Assembly: GCF_000263635.1 (NCBI RefSeq)
Contig: NZ_ADEV01000009.1
Location: 62,001-126,000 of the forward strand
Reading direction: 5' to 3'
Source: Gardnerella greenwoodii 00703Dmash
GTDB lineage: Bacteria; Actinomycetota; Actinomycetes; Actinomycetales; Bifidobacteriaceae
DNA length: 64,000 bases
Below, in pieces: positions 1 through 7,618 of the stretch. Position 1 is the stretch's first letter. Each line of letters starts with the position of its first letter. The notes beneath the pieces were generated by a model, which had not been told where the DNA came from, searched no databases, and saw only the letters and a program-made list of their open reading frames with translations. The translations under genes were made by a program, and so were the position numbers.

Positions 1-461
1 ATAACTGCTGCAGCACCACAAATACTTGTGCCTCCTGCAGTAAGCATTGCGAGCTGAGGATTTACCTTCAAAAGTTTAGCAATGTTATAAGTTACGTAAA
101 CCATTACTGCAACTAACACGGCTGCAATAGGCAAGCACTTAATGCCCTTGGTAAACAAATCGTGCAAATTCAGCTTAAAGCCGAGGAGAATAATGCCAAG
201 ACGAAGAAGCTTGTTTGCAATCAAGCCGGCAGCGCTTTTAACGCCTGCGCGTCGTGAATCATTATTCTTTTTGTATGCGTGCAATGGCAGCTGCAGAGCC
301 ATGCCAACGAGCAACGCAATAATAAGAGCACCCAGAAGTTTTAAGCCTGGGTATTGCTTAAGCCAGCTACCAATAAAGGAAGCTAGAAGCGTCAATACGG
401 CAATAAGAGCCATATCGATGGTGCAGATTTTCTTTTTCCATGTATTAAAGAAATTAACCAT
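1..461 (-). CDS. YeiH/UPF0324 family membrane protein, partial (3' end outside window)
   Basis: Reading the minus strand from the ATG at 461 gives 153 codons with no stop before the window edge. The product starts MVNFFNTWKKK and continues with hydrophobic segments. It carries family landmarks: RLGIILLGFKLNLHDLF near residues 88-104 and the LTAGGTSICGAAAV stretch at the window edge, which matches the conserved GTSICG motif of YeiH proteins (multi-pass inner-membrane proteins annotated as putative sulfate exporters, function poorly established). Only about the N-terminal half is visible. The plus-strand open frame over the same bases is a shadow. A GAGAG sequence lies about 13 bases before the ATG, a weak ribosome site. 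Confidence 0.88.
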   Translation of the reverse strand, partial: MVNFFNTWKKKICTIDMALIAVLTLLASFIGSWLKQYPGLKLLGALIIALLVGMALQLPLHAYKKNNDSRRAGVKSAAGLIANKLLRLGIILLGFKLNLHDLFTKGIKCLPIAAVLVAVMVYVTYNIAKLLKVNPQLAMLTAGGTSICGAAAV

Positions 462-515
462 TTAGCTCATTATTCTCTCACAATCGGACAAAAGTGAACA
501 TAAATTAAAAAATTA

Positions 516-642
516 AGCAAATTTTATATAATTTTGCTGCAAATAAACGCGACACGCTGACATAAAATCACATAATCGAACATAACACACCGTTATCTAT
601 CTTTAAGAGTGGTGCATTTGATATTGCATTTTGAAAATACAA
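516..642. promoter_or_regulatory. Divergent intergenic region with two short palindromes
   Basis: Between the divergent YeiH and DUF488 genes are two interrupted palindromes: AGCAAA at 516-521 with TTTGCT at 533-538, and TTGCATTTT at 624-632 facing AAAATACAA at 634-642 (one mismatch). They sit where operators for either gene would lie. No regulator is encoded nearby, so a binding role is only a possibility. Confidence 0.25.
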
Positions 643-677
643 TGCCATTATAGATATGTATGGAAAAGGTGGCAGCT

Positions 678-1043
678 TTGAGTAAATATACGGTAAAGAT
701 TAAGCGAATTTATGAAATAGCTGATGAACATGATGGTTTGCGAATCTTAGTGGATAGGCTGTGGCCTAGAGGGGTAAGCAAAGAGCGCGCTCAGGTTGAT
801 GAGTGGTTCAAAGATATAGCGCCGAGCACTCAATTGCGAAAATGGTTTAATCACGATCCTGAACGTTTTGAAGAATTTGCGCATCGCTACGCCGAAGAAC
901 TTGATGCAAACCGTGAAGCTGTCGATATGCTTACTGCTTTGTTTACTAAATACTCAACAGTGACTTTGTTGTATGCTGCTAAAGATCCAAAAGTGAATCA
1001 CGCGTTAGTTTTGCAAGAATATCTGCAAAACTTACTTGCGTGA
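678..1043 (+). CDS. DUF488 family protein
   Basis: This is a small cytosolic protein of 121 residues from the TTG at 678. It shows the DUF488 signatures IYEIADEHDGLRILVDRLWPRG and WFKDIAPSTQLRKWFNHDP, then the Y-A-A-KDPKVNHALVLQEYL ending. The family is widespread in bacteria and its biochemical role is unknown. An in-frame ATG at 660 exists but has no ribosome site. The TTG at 678 has AAGGTGG five bases upstream and yields MSKYTVKIKRIYE, the usual beginning of the family, so I prefer it. It stands alone, with a structured leader and the uracil permease downstream. Confidence 0.82.
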   Translation: MSKYTVKIKRIYEIADEHDGLRILVDRLWPRGVSKERAQVDEWFKDIAPSTQLRKWFNHDPERFEEFAHRYAEELDANREAVDMLTALFTKYSTVTLLYAAKDPKVNHALVLQEYLQNLLA

Positions 1044-1220
1044 TTTTAGTTCTTTCTTAAACATAAGTGAGTAAGTGTAAACTTCGGTTGGTGCTTTTTG
1101 CGCTCTTTTCGACACACCGATTTTGCTTGATATTTCAACAAAAATAAAAAGTAGTTTTATGATTTTCTACTTATGTTCGACACATATCTTTTTGCGCGTT
1201 AGAATTTCTCTTTGGCATAT

Positions 1221-1290
1221 GGGTCGGTGGTGTAATGGAGACCCCCAGAAGCTGCCATCCCAGCGCTCGGCGAGTGCTTGTTTTTTTTTT
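1221..1290 (+). promoter_or_regulatory. Candidate transcription attenuator in the uracil permease leader
   Basis: The leader holds three adjacent helices. GGGTC 1221-1225 pairs with GACCC 1240-1244. GCTG 1251-1254 pairs with CAGC 1261-1264. A terminator hairpin GCGCTC 1263-1268 / GAGTGC 1272-1277 is followed by TTG and ten T. The second helix shares bases 1263-1264 with the terminator stem, so the two compete. A terminator 54 bases before a permease start codon implies premature termination controlled by the leader. I do not see the PyrR-binding consensus and cannot assign a riboswitch class. Confidence 0.6.
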
Positions 1291-1343
1291 AACGACACTC
1301 GTTTACATACCTCTTGCAGAACTTGTTTTTACGAGGAGAAGAA

Positions 1344-2633
1344 ATGAATTCTTTGTTTACATGGCAGCGTCACGGTGACGGTAAGACTTTGCGTCCTGGC
1401 GAAGTAGTTGAGCCAGATGAACGCTTAACTTGGATTCGCACCGCTGGTATTGGTGCTCAGCATGTTATTGCAATGTTTGGCGCCACATTCTTAGTGCCTA
1501 TTTTAACGCACTTTGATCCGTCGACTACTTTGATGTTCACAGCTCTTTCGACGGCATTGTTCTTATTGATTAACGCAAATAAGCTTCCTAGTTATCTGGG
1601 AAGCTCTTTTGGTCTTATAGCACCTGTTATGGCTGTAGCTTCAGCTAATAAAGGCATTGCTGTTGCAAGCTTTGGCATTATGTGCACAGGTATTTTGCTT
1701 GCGCTTATTGGTGTGCTTGTTCATTTTGCGGGCGCTAAGTGGATTGACATTATTATGCCGCCTGTTGTAAATGGTGCAATCGTTGCAATTATTGGTTTTA
1801 ACTTAGGCCCAGCCGTTTGGAATAACTTCCAAAAGGCTCCAGATACGGCTTTGGTGACTTTGGTTGCAGTTATGCTTATTGCAGTAATCTTCCGCGGTCT
1901 TCTTGGACGATTGAATATTTTACTTGGCGTTCTTGTTGGCTACGCGTACGCATGCTGGCGCGGACAAGTTGATTTTAGTCAGATTGAGAATGCTTCTTGG
2001 ATTGGTTTCCCTAAGTTCCACACTCCACAAGTAGATTTCTCAGTTCTGCTTATGTTCTTGCCTGTGGTTCTTGTTTTGATTGCAGAAAATGTTGGTCACG
2101 TTAAGTCTGTAGCTCAAATGACTGGTCGAAATTACGATGACAAGATTGGTACAGCTTTGTTCGCCGACGGTTTAGGTACTGCAATTGCAGGTTGCTTCGG
2201 TGGCTGCGGTACAACTACATATGGTGAAAACATTGGTGTTATGGCTGCAACAAAGGTTTACTCAACAGCAGCTTACTGGTGTGCAGCAGCGTTTGCTTTT
2301 ATCTTGAGCCTCTGCCCAAAGTTCGGTGCGGTTGTAAACTCCATTCCAGCCGGCGTTTTGGGTGGTGTAACCACTTTGCTTTACGGCATGATTGGCATGA
2401 TTGGTGTGCGCATTTGGGTTGAAAACAAGGTGAACTTCGACAAGCCAGTTAACATTATGATTGCTGCAATCGTTATGATTATTGGTATTGCTAACTTCCA
2501 GTTTGCTGTTTCCGGAATTCAGTTCAACGGTATTGCGATTGGCACTGTTGTGGTGTTGGTTGTATACCATCTGATGAAGGCTATTGGTAAGCTTACCGGA
2601 ACTATCGCTAAAGATGATCCAGATGTTGCTTAG
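1344..2633 (+). CDS. uraA: Uracil permease, NCS2 family
   Basis: A multi-pass membrane symporter of 429 residues that would import uracil with protons. NCS2 features are visible: RTAGIGAQHVIAMFGATFLVPIL at the N-terminus, SYLGSSFGLIAPVMA, the transport motif around LIAENVGHVKSVAQMTGRN, and the substrate-site GGCGTTTYGENIGVMAATKV. The longer frame from 1314 has no ribosome site; the ATG at 1344 has GAGGAG 6 bases upstream, and gives MNSLFTWQRHG. The upstream attenuator suggests pyrimidine-responsive expression. UraA and xanthine permeases belong to the same family, but the QHVIAMFG/GENIG pattern favours uracil. Confidence 0.9.
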   Translation: MNSLFTWQRHGDGKTLRPGEVVEPDERLTWIRTAGIGAQHVIAMFGATFLVPILTHFDPSTTLMFTALSTALFLLINANKLPSYLGSSFGLIAPVMAVASANKGIAVASFGIMCTGILLALIGVLVHFAGAKWIDIIMPPVVNGAIVAIIGFNLGPAVWNNFQKAPDTALVTLVAVMLIAVIFRGLLGRLNILLGVLVGYAYACWRGQVDFSQIENASWIGFPKFHTPQVDFSVLLMFLPVVLVLIAENVGHVKSVAQMTGRNYDDKIGTALFADGLGTAIAGCFGGCGTTTYGENIGVMAATKVYSTAAYWCAAAFAFILSLCPKFGAVVNSIPAGVLGGVTTLLYGMIGMIGVRIWVENKVNFDKPVNIMIAAIVMIIGIANFQFAVSGIQFNGIAIGTVVVLVVYHLMKAIGKLTGTIAKDDPDVA

Positions 2634-2670
2634 CTTTAAATGCTTACATGATTTAATTTAATCAAATCAG

Positions 2671-2705
2671 GCGCGTTCGCTACTTTTGCGAGCGCGCTTT
2701 TTTGT
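2671..2705 (+). terminator. Rho-independent terminator after uraA
   Basis: GCGCGTTCGC at 2671-2680 pairs with GCGAGCGCGC at 2688-2697 (one G-U pair), followed by six T. Confidence 0.9.
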
Positions 2706-2765
2706 AATTACTTTTGACTACACAATATGTAGATTGGGAATAATTAGTATAGTATTATTAACCTT

Positions 2766-5700
2766 ATGTTGAAAGTCATCATAGAAATAATTATTGGCAT
2801 TGCATGGGTTGCTTTTGGCGCGTATATGGCTAAAAAACCTAAAAACACTAAAGTGAATAAGCGTTCCGATTATTCAAGCGATGGAAAGAAAAAGAGCGAT
2901 CAAAATAATGATTCTGCCTATACTTCTGACGATGCTTCTACGGACGATTCCAGCGATCAAGATGTAGTTATAGAAAGCATTGATGAAGATAATAACAGTG
3001 ATGATGCTGTTGCTAAAGATGAGTCTAAAGATGAGTCTAATAGTAAAAACAAAGATAAGACTTCTTCAAAGTTTGCAAAAAAAATAAAAGATTTGGCAGA
3101 CTATTATAGTGACGATGATGACCTCGGTGACCTCTTTAGCGATATATTAGAAGCTAAGAAGAAACTAGAAGACGAAGGCGATTCGCCAAAAAATAGCGAT
3201 ACTAGCGAAAATAGCGATACTAGTGAAGATAGTAAAGATAGTAAAAGCAATAAAAGCGATGATGAAGGCGCAAAAAATAAGGAGTATAAGCATTTTATGA
3301 GATTAGAGTTTAACGTAGGTAAATTTATTGGTGGCTCAAGAAGATGGCGCTGGCTTTTTGTTGCAATAGTAATAGCAATAGCTTTCGTAGTGGCAATAGT
3401 TTTTGGTCTTTCAAAGTTTATTACTGATTGCATGTGGTATGCTCAACTCGGCTTCGAAAGCGTAATTTGGATTCAATTGGCTGCAAAAGTAGGAGTTTGG
3501 GTACTATACGCTGTACTGATGTCCGCTTTCGGTTACTTGTCTGCAGCTTTAGCGATTAAAGCTCGTCCGACTAATGCAGATGGCTCTTATATTCGCGTGC
3601 GTGGAAATGTTATTGACTTAAAGCATGGAATAAGCTCTAAAGTTGCGTTACATGCTGCTGGTATTGTTTCGCTAATTGTTGGCGCAATATTTGGTTTCCA
3701 ATTCTACAATCACTGGGTGCAAATCTTACTTATGTTCAACGCTCAGCCTTTCGGAATTAAAGATCCACAATTTGGAATCGACAATGGTTTTTACGTGTTT
3801 GTGCTTCCAGGACTAAGGTTATTTGTCCGTGCTTTTGTTCTTCTTTTAGTAATATCCCTTATTTTCTCTATTGTTTCGCACTTGCTTATGGGTGGTATTC
3901 GCTTTACTATGCCTGTTGCTGGCAATGGAATATTGAATATTACTAACCGTGCTCGCAGGCAAATTGCAATATGGTTTATGCTTGTGATTTTATCTTGGGC
4001 AGTTTTGCAAATTTTAGACATGTTCTCTGTAGTAACTCTTGATGGTTCAAGAATTACTGGTGGATCATACACGGATATGAACGCTGTAGTGCCTGGAAGC
4101 ATAGTAATGGCAGTTGTAACAGTTTTGGTTGGTGCTGTTCTTGCGTTCTGGTTTATGAAATCTCATGCACTTTCTGGTGAAGCTCCAATAGCGCAACGTT
4201 TTAAGAGTGCTGTTAAAGCTTGGAAAACTCCAACAATTGCTTTGGCTTCTTTAATTGCTTGCTCAATTGTTATATCTTTTGCTTGGCCTGCACTTTTGCA
4301 GCGTTTTAAGGTTGCTCCTAACGCTCAGGAAATGGAAGCGCCTTATATTCAGCGAAATATTGATGCTACAAAGTTTGCTTACGGTTTAAACAATGTAAAG
4401 AAAGAATCGTATAACGCAACTTCTCACGGAAAATCTGGGGCATTATCTGCAGAAGCAGAATCTACTGCGCAAATTCGTTTGCTTGATCCTCAAGTTACTT
4501 CTCCAACCTTCCGTCAGCTTCAGCAATCAAAGCAATACTATACGTTCGCAGATACTCTTGCAGTAGACAAGTATGATATTGATGGAGTGAGTCAAGATAC
4601 TGTTATTGCTGCTCGAGAACTAGATTTAGCCGGAAATGACAATCGTAACTGGGTTAATGATCACACTGTTTACACTCACGGCTATGGAATTGTGGCAGCT
4701 TATGGAAATAAAGTAACTGCAGACGGTCAGCCGCAATTTATGGAGTATGGTATTCCAACTCAAGGTAAGCTTACGAAGTTGCAAAAATATGAGCCTCGTA
4801 TCTACTTCTCTCCAAATGCTCCAGAATATTCCATTGTCGGTTCACCAAAGGGCACAGCTCCGTGGGAGTTTGATTATCCAACTGGTTCTCAAGGTGCTTT
4901 AACTACTTTTAAGGGCAATGGTGGTCCTCGTCTTGGAAACTTCTTCTCAAAGCTGATGCATGCTATTCGTTTTGAGTCAGATCAGATTCTCTTCTCGGAT
5001 CGCGTGACTGCAAATTCGCAAATTTTGTACGATCGAGATCCTAAGACGCGTGTGTCTAAAGTTGCACCATACTTGACTTTGGACGGCCGAGTGTATCCTG
5101 CTGTTGTAGATGGCCGAGTTAAATGGATTGTTGACGGATACACTACTTCTGACGCTTATCCATACTCTAAAATGACTGATTTTGGCAGTATTACGCAGGA
5201 TTCAACTACAACAACATCTCGCTCAATTAAAGGCTTAACTAATCAGCGCGCAAATTATATTCGCAATTCAGTAAAAGCCACTGTTGATGCATACGATGGT
5301 TCGGTTGATTTGTACGTTTGGGATACCAAAGACCCTGTGATTAAAGCTTGGAAATCAATATTCCCAGGGCATTATCACGATATTTCTAAGATTTCTGGCG
5401 ATTTGATGAAGCATTTGCGCTATCCGGAAAGCCTGTTTAAGGTTCAGCGTTATTTGCTCGCAAAGTACCATGTAGATACTGCAAGTCAGTTCTTCTCTGG
5501 CGAAGATTTTTGGCAGACTCCAGTAGATCCTACAGAATCTCAAAGTCTTCAGCGTGAGGATATTTTGCAACCGCCTTACTATTTGACTTTGCAAACTGGA
5601 GATGCAAAGAAGCCAGTATTTTCACTAGTTTCTACATATATTCCTGCAGGTAAGATTACTCGCGAAATTTTAACTGGTTTCTTGTCTGTTGATTCAGATG

Positions 5701-6359
5701 CCGGGGATACTCCGGGAAAGATTGGACCAAACTATGGTAAGCTTCGCTTGCAGGAATTACCTAAGGTTTCTAACGTTCCAGGCCCTGGTCAAGCTCAAAA
5801 CAACTTCAACGCTAACGCGAATGTTTCTAAAGAGCTGAATTTGCTTGAATCTGGTTCTACAAAAGTTAAGCGAGGAAACTTGCTTACTTTGCCTCTTGGC
5901 GGAGGACTTGTTTACGTAGAACCTGTTTATGTGCAATCAAGTGGTTCTACAAGCTATCCGTTGCTTAAGAAGGTATTAGTTGCTTTCGGTGATCAGGTTG
6001 GTTTTGCAGATACATTAGATGAAGCTCTTGATCAAGTATTCGGAGGAGATTCCGGAGCCTTGGCAGGAGATGCGTCTAATAAACCTGGAGAATCTGGCGA
6101 AAATGGAGAGAAGACTGGCAAATCTTCTGCAGCTGTTAATCAAAAAGATTCAGGTTCCAATAGCTCAACGAATAAGCCTTCTAATAAGCAAGAAGGTTAT
6201 ACGAATCCTCAAGTAAAGGCTGCTCTTAAGCGAGCAGCTCAAGCGCTGAAAGATTCCGATGCTGCAATGCGTGAAGGTAATTGGGAAGCGTATGGCAAAG
6301 CTCAAAAGGAATTAAGCGATGCTATTGGCGAGGCTATGAAAGAAGAATCTGCAAAGTAG
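2766..6359 (+). CDS. UPF0182 family large membrane protein with acidic N-terminal extension
   Basis: This is a 1197-residue protein of the UPF0182 (COG1615) family, found across actinobacteria, function unknown. From about residue 178 it follows the family: RRWRWLFVAIVIAIAFVVAIV, several further membrane spans to about residue 525, then a large extracytoplasmic domain with APYIQRNIDATKFAYGL, RIYFSPNAPEYSIVG, LFSDRVTANSQILYDRDP and YVEPVYVQSSGSTSYPLLKKV. Before that is one predicted span (residues 3-22) and about 150 Asp/Ser/Lys-rich residues that ordinary members lack. The tail after residue 1090 is also Ser/Asn/Gly-rich. The ATG at 2766 has no clear ribosome site. An in-frame ATG at 3297, with AAGGAG 12 bases upstream, would give the family-length protein and is a real alternative start. 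Confidence 0.85.
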   Translation: MLKVIIEIIIGIAWVAFGAYMAKKPKNTKVNKRSDYSSDGKKKSDQNNDSAYTSDDASTDDSSDQDVVIESIDEDNNSDDAVAKDESKDESNSKNKDKTSSKFAKKIKDLADYYSDDDDLGDLFSDILEAKKKLEDEGDSPKNSDTSENSDTSEDSKDSKSNKSDDEGAKNKEYKHFMRLEFNVGKFIGGSRRWRWLFVAIVIAIAFVVAIVFGLSKFITDCMWYAQLGFESVIWIQLAAKVGVWVLYAVLMSAFGYLSAALAIKARPTNADGSYIRVRGNVIDLKHGISSKVALHAAGIVSLIVGAIFGFQFYNHWVQILLMFNAQPFGIKDPQFGIDNGFYVFVLPGLRLFVRAFVLLLVISLIFSIVSHLLMGGIRFTMPVAGNGILNITNRARRQIAIWFMLVILSWAVLQILDMFSVVTLDGSRITGGSYTDMNAVVPGSIVMAVVTVLVGAVLAFWFMKSHALSGEAPIAQRFKSAVKAWKTPTIALASLIACSIVISFAWPALLQRFKVAPNAQEMEAPYIQRNIDATKFAYGLNNVKKESYNATSHGKSGALSAEAESTAQIRLLDPQVTSPTFRQLQQSKQYYTFADTLAVDKYDIDGVSQDTVIAARELDLAGNDNRNWVNDHTVYTHGYGIVAAYGNKVTADGQPQFMEYGIPTQGKLTKLQKYEPRIYFSPNAPEYSIVGSPKGTAPWEFDYPTGSQGALTTFKGNGGPRLGNFFSKLMHAIRFESDQILFSDRVTANSQILYDRDPKTRVSKVAPYLTLDGRVYPAVVDGRVKWIVDGYTTSDAYPYSKMTDFGSITQDSTTTTSRSIKGLTNQRANYIRNSVKATVDAYDGSVDLYVWDTKDPVIKAWKSIFPGHYHDISKISGDLMKHLRYPESLFKVQRYLLAKYHVDTASQFFSGEDFWQTPVDPTESQSLQREDILQPPYYLTLQTGDAKKPVFSLVSTYIPAGKITREILTGFLSVDSDAGDTPGKIGPNYGKLRLQELPKVSNVPGPGQAQNNFNANANVSKELNLLESGSTKVKRGNLLTLPLGGGLVYVEPVYVQSSGSTSYPLLKKVLVAFGDQVGFADTLDEALDQVFGGDSGALAGDASNKPGESGENGEKTGKSSAAVNQKDSGSNSSTNKPSNKQEGYTNPQVKAALKRAAQALKDSDAAMREGNWEAYGKAQKELSDAIGEAMKEESAK

Positions 6360-6378
6360 TAGAATTGCCGTTACTTAT

Positions 6379-6520
6379 CCGTTATTATCTCAGTTTTGCA
6401 GCTGAGATAATAACGGAAATTGCTAAATGTGCGTTACTTTCTCAGTTTGTTAGCTGAGTTTTTAACGGTGTTTTGCTTATTACCGTTACTTTCTCAGTTT
6501 GTTGACTGAGTTTTTAACGG
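6379..6520. repeat. Array of three hairpin repeats between convergent genes
   Basis: Unit 1, 6379-6416, is a perfect 15-bp inverted repeat with arms CCGTTATTATCTCAG and CTGAGATAATAACGG. Unit 2 (6432-6467) and unit 3 (6483-6520) share outer CGTTA/TAACG and inner CTCAG/CTGAG arms with a T-rich unpaired middle. They lie between two convergent stop codons. The same sequence recurs at 21245-21332 in inverted orientation. They may end transcription from both sides, but they also behave as a mobile or amplifying repeat family. Confidence 0.85.
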
Positions 6521-6523
6521 TGT

Positions 6524-7315
6524 TTAAAGCTGGTTGTCTGGATCTTCGTCATCGCTTACAGGGCCTAGAAGAATATTTTCGCAAGCATTGATAATGGTCA
6601 TAAGAATTGTAGTAAGAGCAATTATTGCGATTGTTGCAGAAAAAATAAGCGGAGTCCTAAACGAGTTATAAGCAAACTGTAGCCAAATACCTAATCCGTT
6701 TCTTGCTCCTAAATATTCTGCTGTTGCTGCGGTTCCAAAAACGTATGCTGCGCTGATTCGAATTCCGCCAAAAATTTGTCGTGCTGCAACTCGTAGCTTA
6801 ACGTGCCACAAAGTCCATGTTTGACTAGCTCCGCACGTTAAAGCAACATCGCTATAAAAGCTTGGCACAGCATCTAATCCGCGAATTGTTTGCACCGCAA
6901 TAGGGAACATGCTAAAAATCATAACTATTGCAATTTTGCCAGACATTTCAAAACCAAACCAAATAAGAAAAATTGGTGCAATAGAAATAAGCGGCATGGT
7001 TTGAGCTGCGCATAAAAGTGGGAAAAGTGCAGATTTTATAAGTTTAAAAACGTGGAAAGCAACGCCTAAAAGAATGCCAACTAAAATAGCTAACGCAAAA
7101 CCAATAAGTGTTTCCTGCGTTGTTATTAAAGCTGCAGGCCACAATGTTGGTAAAGCTTCAACAGTGGCTTCTGCAATAGAAGTTGGTGTAGGAATCAAAT
7201 TTTGTGATATTCCAGAATATGTGCATGCTATTTGCCACAAAATAAGCAGAATTATTACGGATATTATAGTTGGCAGATACTTTAAAAGCATGCGTTTTAA
7301 ACGCGATTGCGTCAT
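6524..7315 (-). CDS. ABC transporter permease, TauC/SsuC/ThiX type
   Basis: A 263-residue integral membrane subunit with about six spans and the BPD_transp_1 fold. The EAA loop that contacts the ATPase is seen around ALTCGASQTWTLWHVKL, followed by RQIFGGIRISAAYVFG. The N-terminal span and the PTPTSIAEA segment are typical of the taurine/sulfonate/HMP permease class. It is divergent from the ThiY-like lipoprotein at 7619, so the two probably serve one importer. There is no ATPase gene beside them; the nearest compatible one is at 13063-13938. The substrate is not settled by sequence; a pyrimidine precursor of thiamine is likely from the partner. Confidence 0.82.
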   Translation of the reverse strand: MTQSRLKRMLLKYLPTIISVIILLILWQIACTYSGISQNLIPTPTSIAEATVEALPTLWPAALITTQETLIGFALAILVGILLGVAFHVFKLIKSALFPLLCAAQTMPLISIAPIFLIWFGFEMSGKIAIVMIFSMFPIAVQTIRGLDAVPSFYSDVALTCGASQTWTLWHVKLRVAARQIFGGIRISAAYVFGTAATAEYLGARNGLGIWLQFAYNSFRTPLIFSATIAIIALTTILMTIINACENILLGPVSDDEDPDNQL

Positions 7316-7618
7316 ATAAATTCAATTCCTTTCGCTTAAAAATGCGATTGCTGCCCCAATCGCCACAATAAAACGAGATTAGCACGTATATTCTATTAGA
7401 ACCGCACAACTTAAGATGTACCTAAGTAAGTTTTGCTTATTTGTCGCTTATTTCGTGCATAATCTAAATGTTTCGTGAGTCAATGTGTGGCAAACCGCAG
7501 CAAAGTTTTTCTTTGCTCGGGGGCATTGAACGGCGCGGGCTAGGCCCTTGATACCGTTTTCTGCCAAGTTCGTGTCACTTTCCCAGAAGAACGGTACTAG
7601 AACAAAAGTAGGGAACTC
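7316..7618. other. Divergent intergenic region, 303 bases
   Basis: This gap separates the permease and the ThiY-like gene. A possible promoter for the plus strand is TTGCTT 7433-7438 and CATAAT 7458-7463 with a long 19-base spacer. Positions 7484-7616 fold into a structured leader described separately. I see no open frame worth calling. Confidence 0.5.
7484..7616 (+). promoter_or_regulatory. Candidate structured leader RNA with alternative pairing, upstream of ThiY-like gene
   Basis: Visible helices: TGGCA 7488-7492 with TGCCA 7562-7566 closing a multi-branch element; a perfect 7-bp hairpin AGCAAAG 7499-7505 / CTTTGCT 7511-7517 with a T5 loop; and AACGG 7529-7533 with CCGTT 7554-7558, enclosing GGGC 7537-7540 / GCCC 7544-7547. 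The strand TACCGTT 7552-7558 is also perfectly complementary to AACGGTA 7590-7596, close to the start codon at 7619. The CCGTT strand can therefore pair either inside the element or downstream, as in a switch. The TPP-riboswitch core (CTGAGA and the AACCTGAT segment) is absent. Confidence 0.5.

Noticed and set aside
142..465. Plus-strand open frame of 107 codons at the left edge
   Set aside because: The minus strand of the same bases encodes a clear YeiH-family protein; this frame shows no family features.
7484..7616. TPP riboswitch upstream of the ThiY-like gene
   Set aside because: The sequence has a GGGGGC segment but neither CTGAGA nor the AACCTGAT/GAAGGGA parts that the true TPP element at 15855-15956 has.
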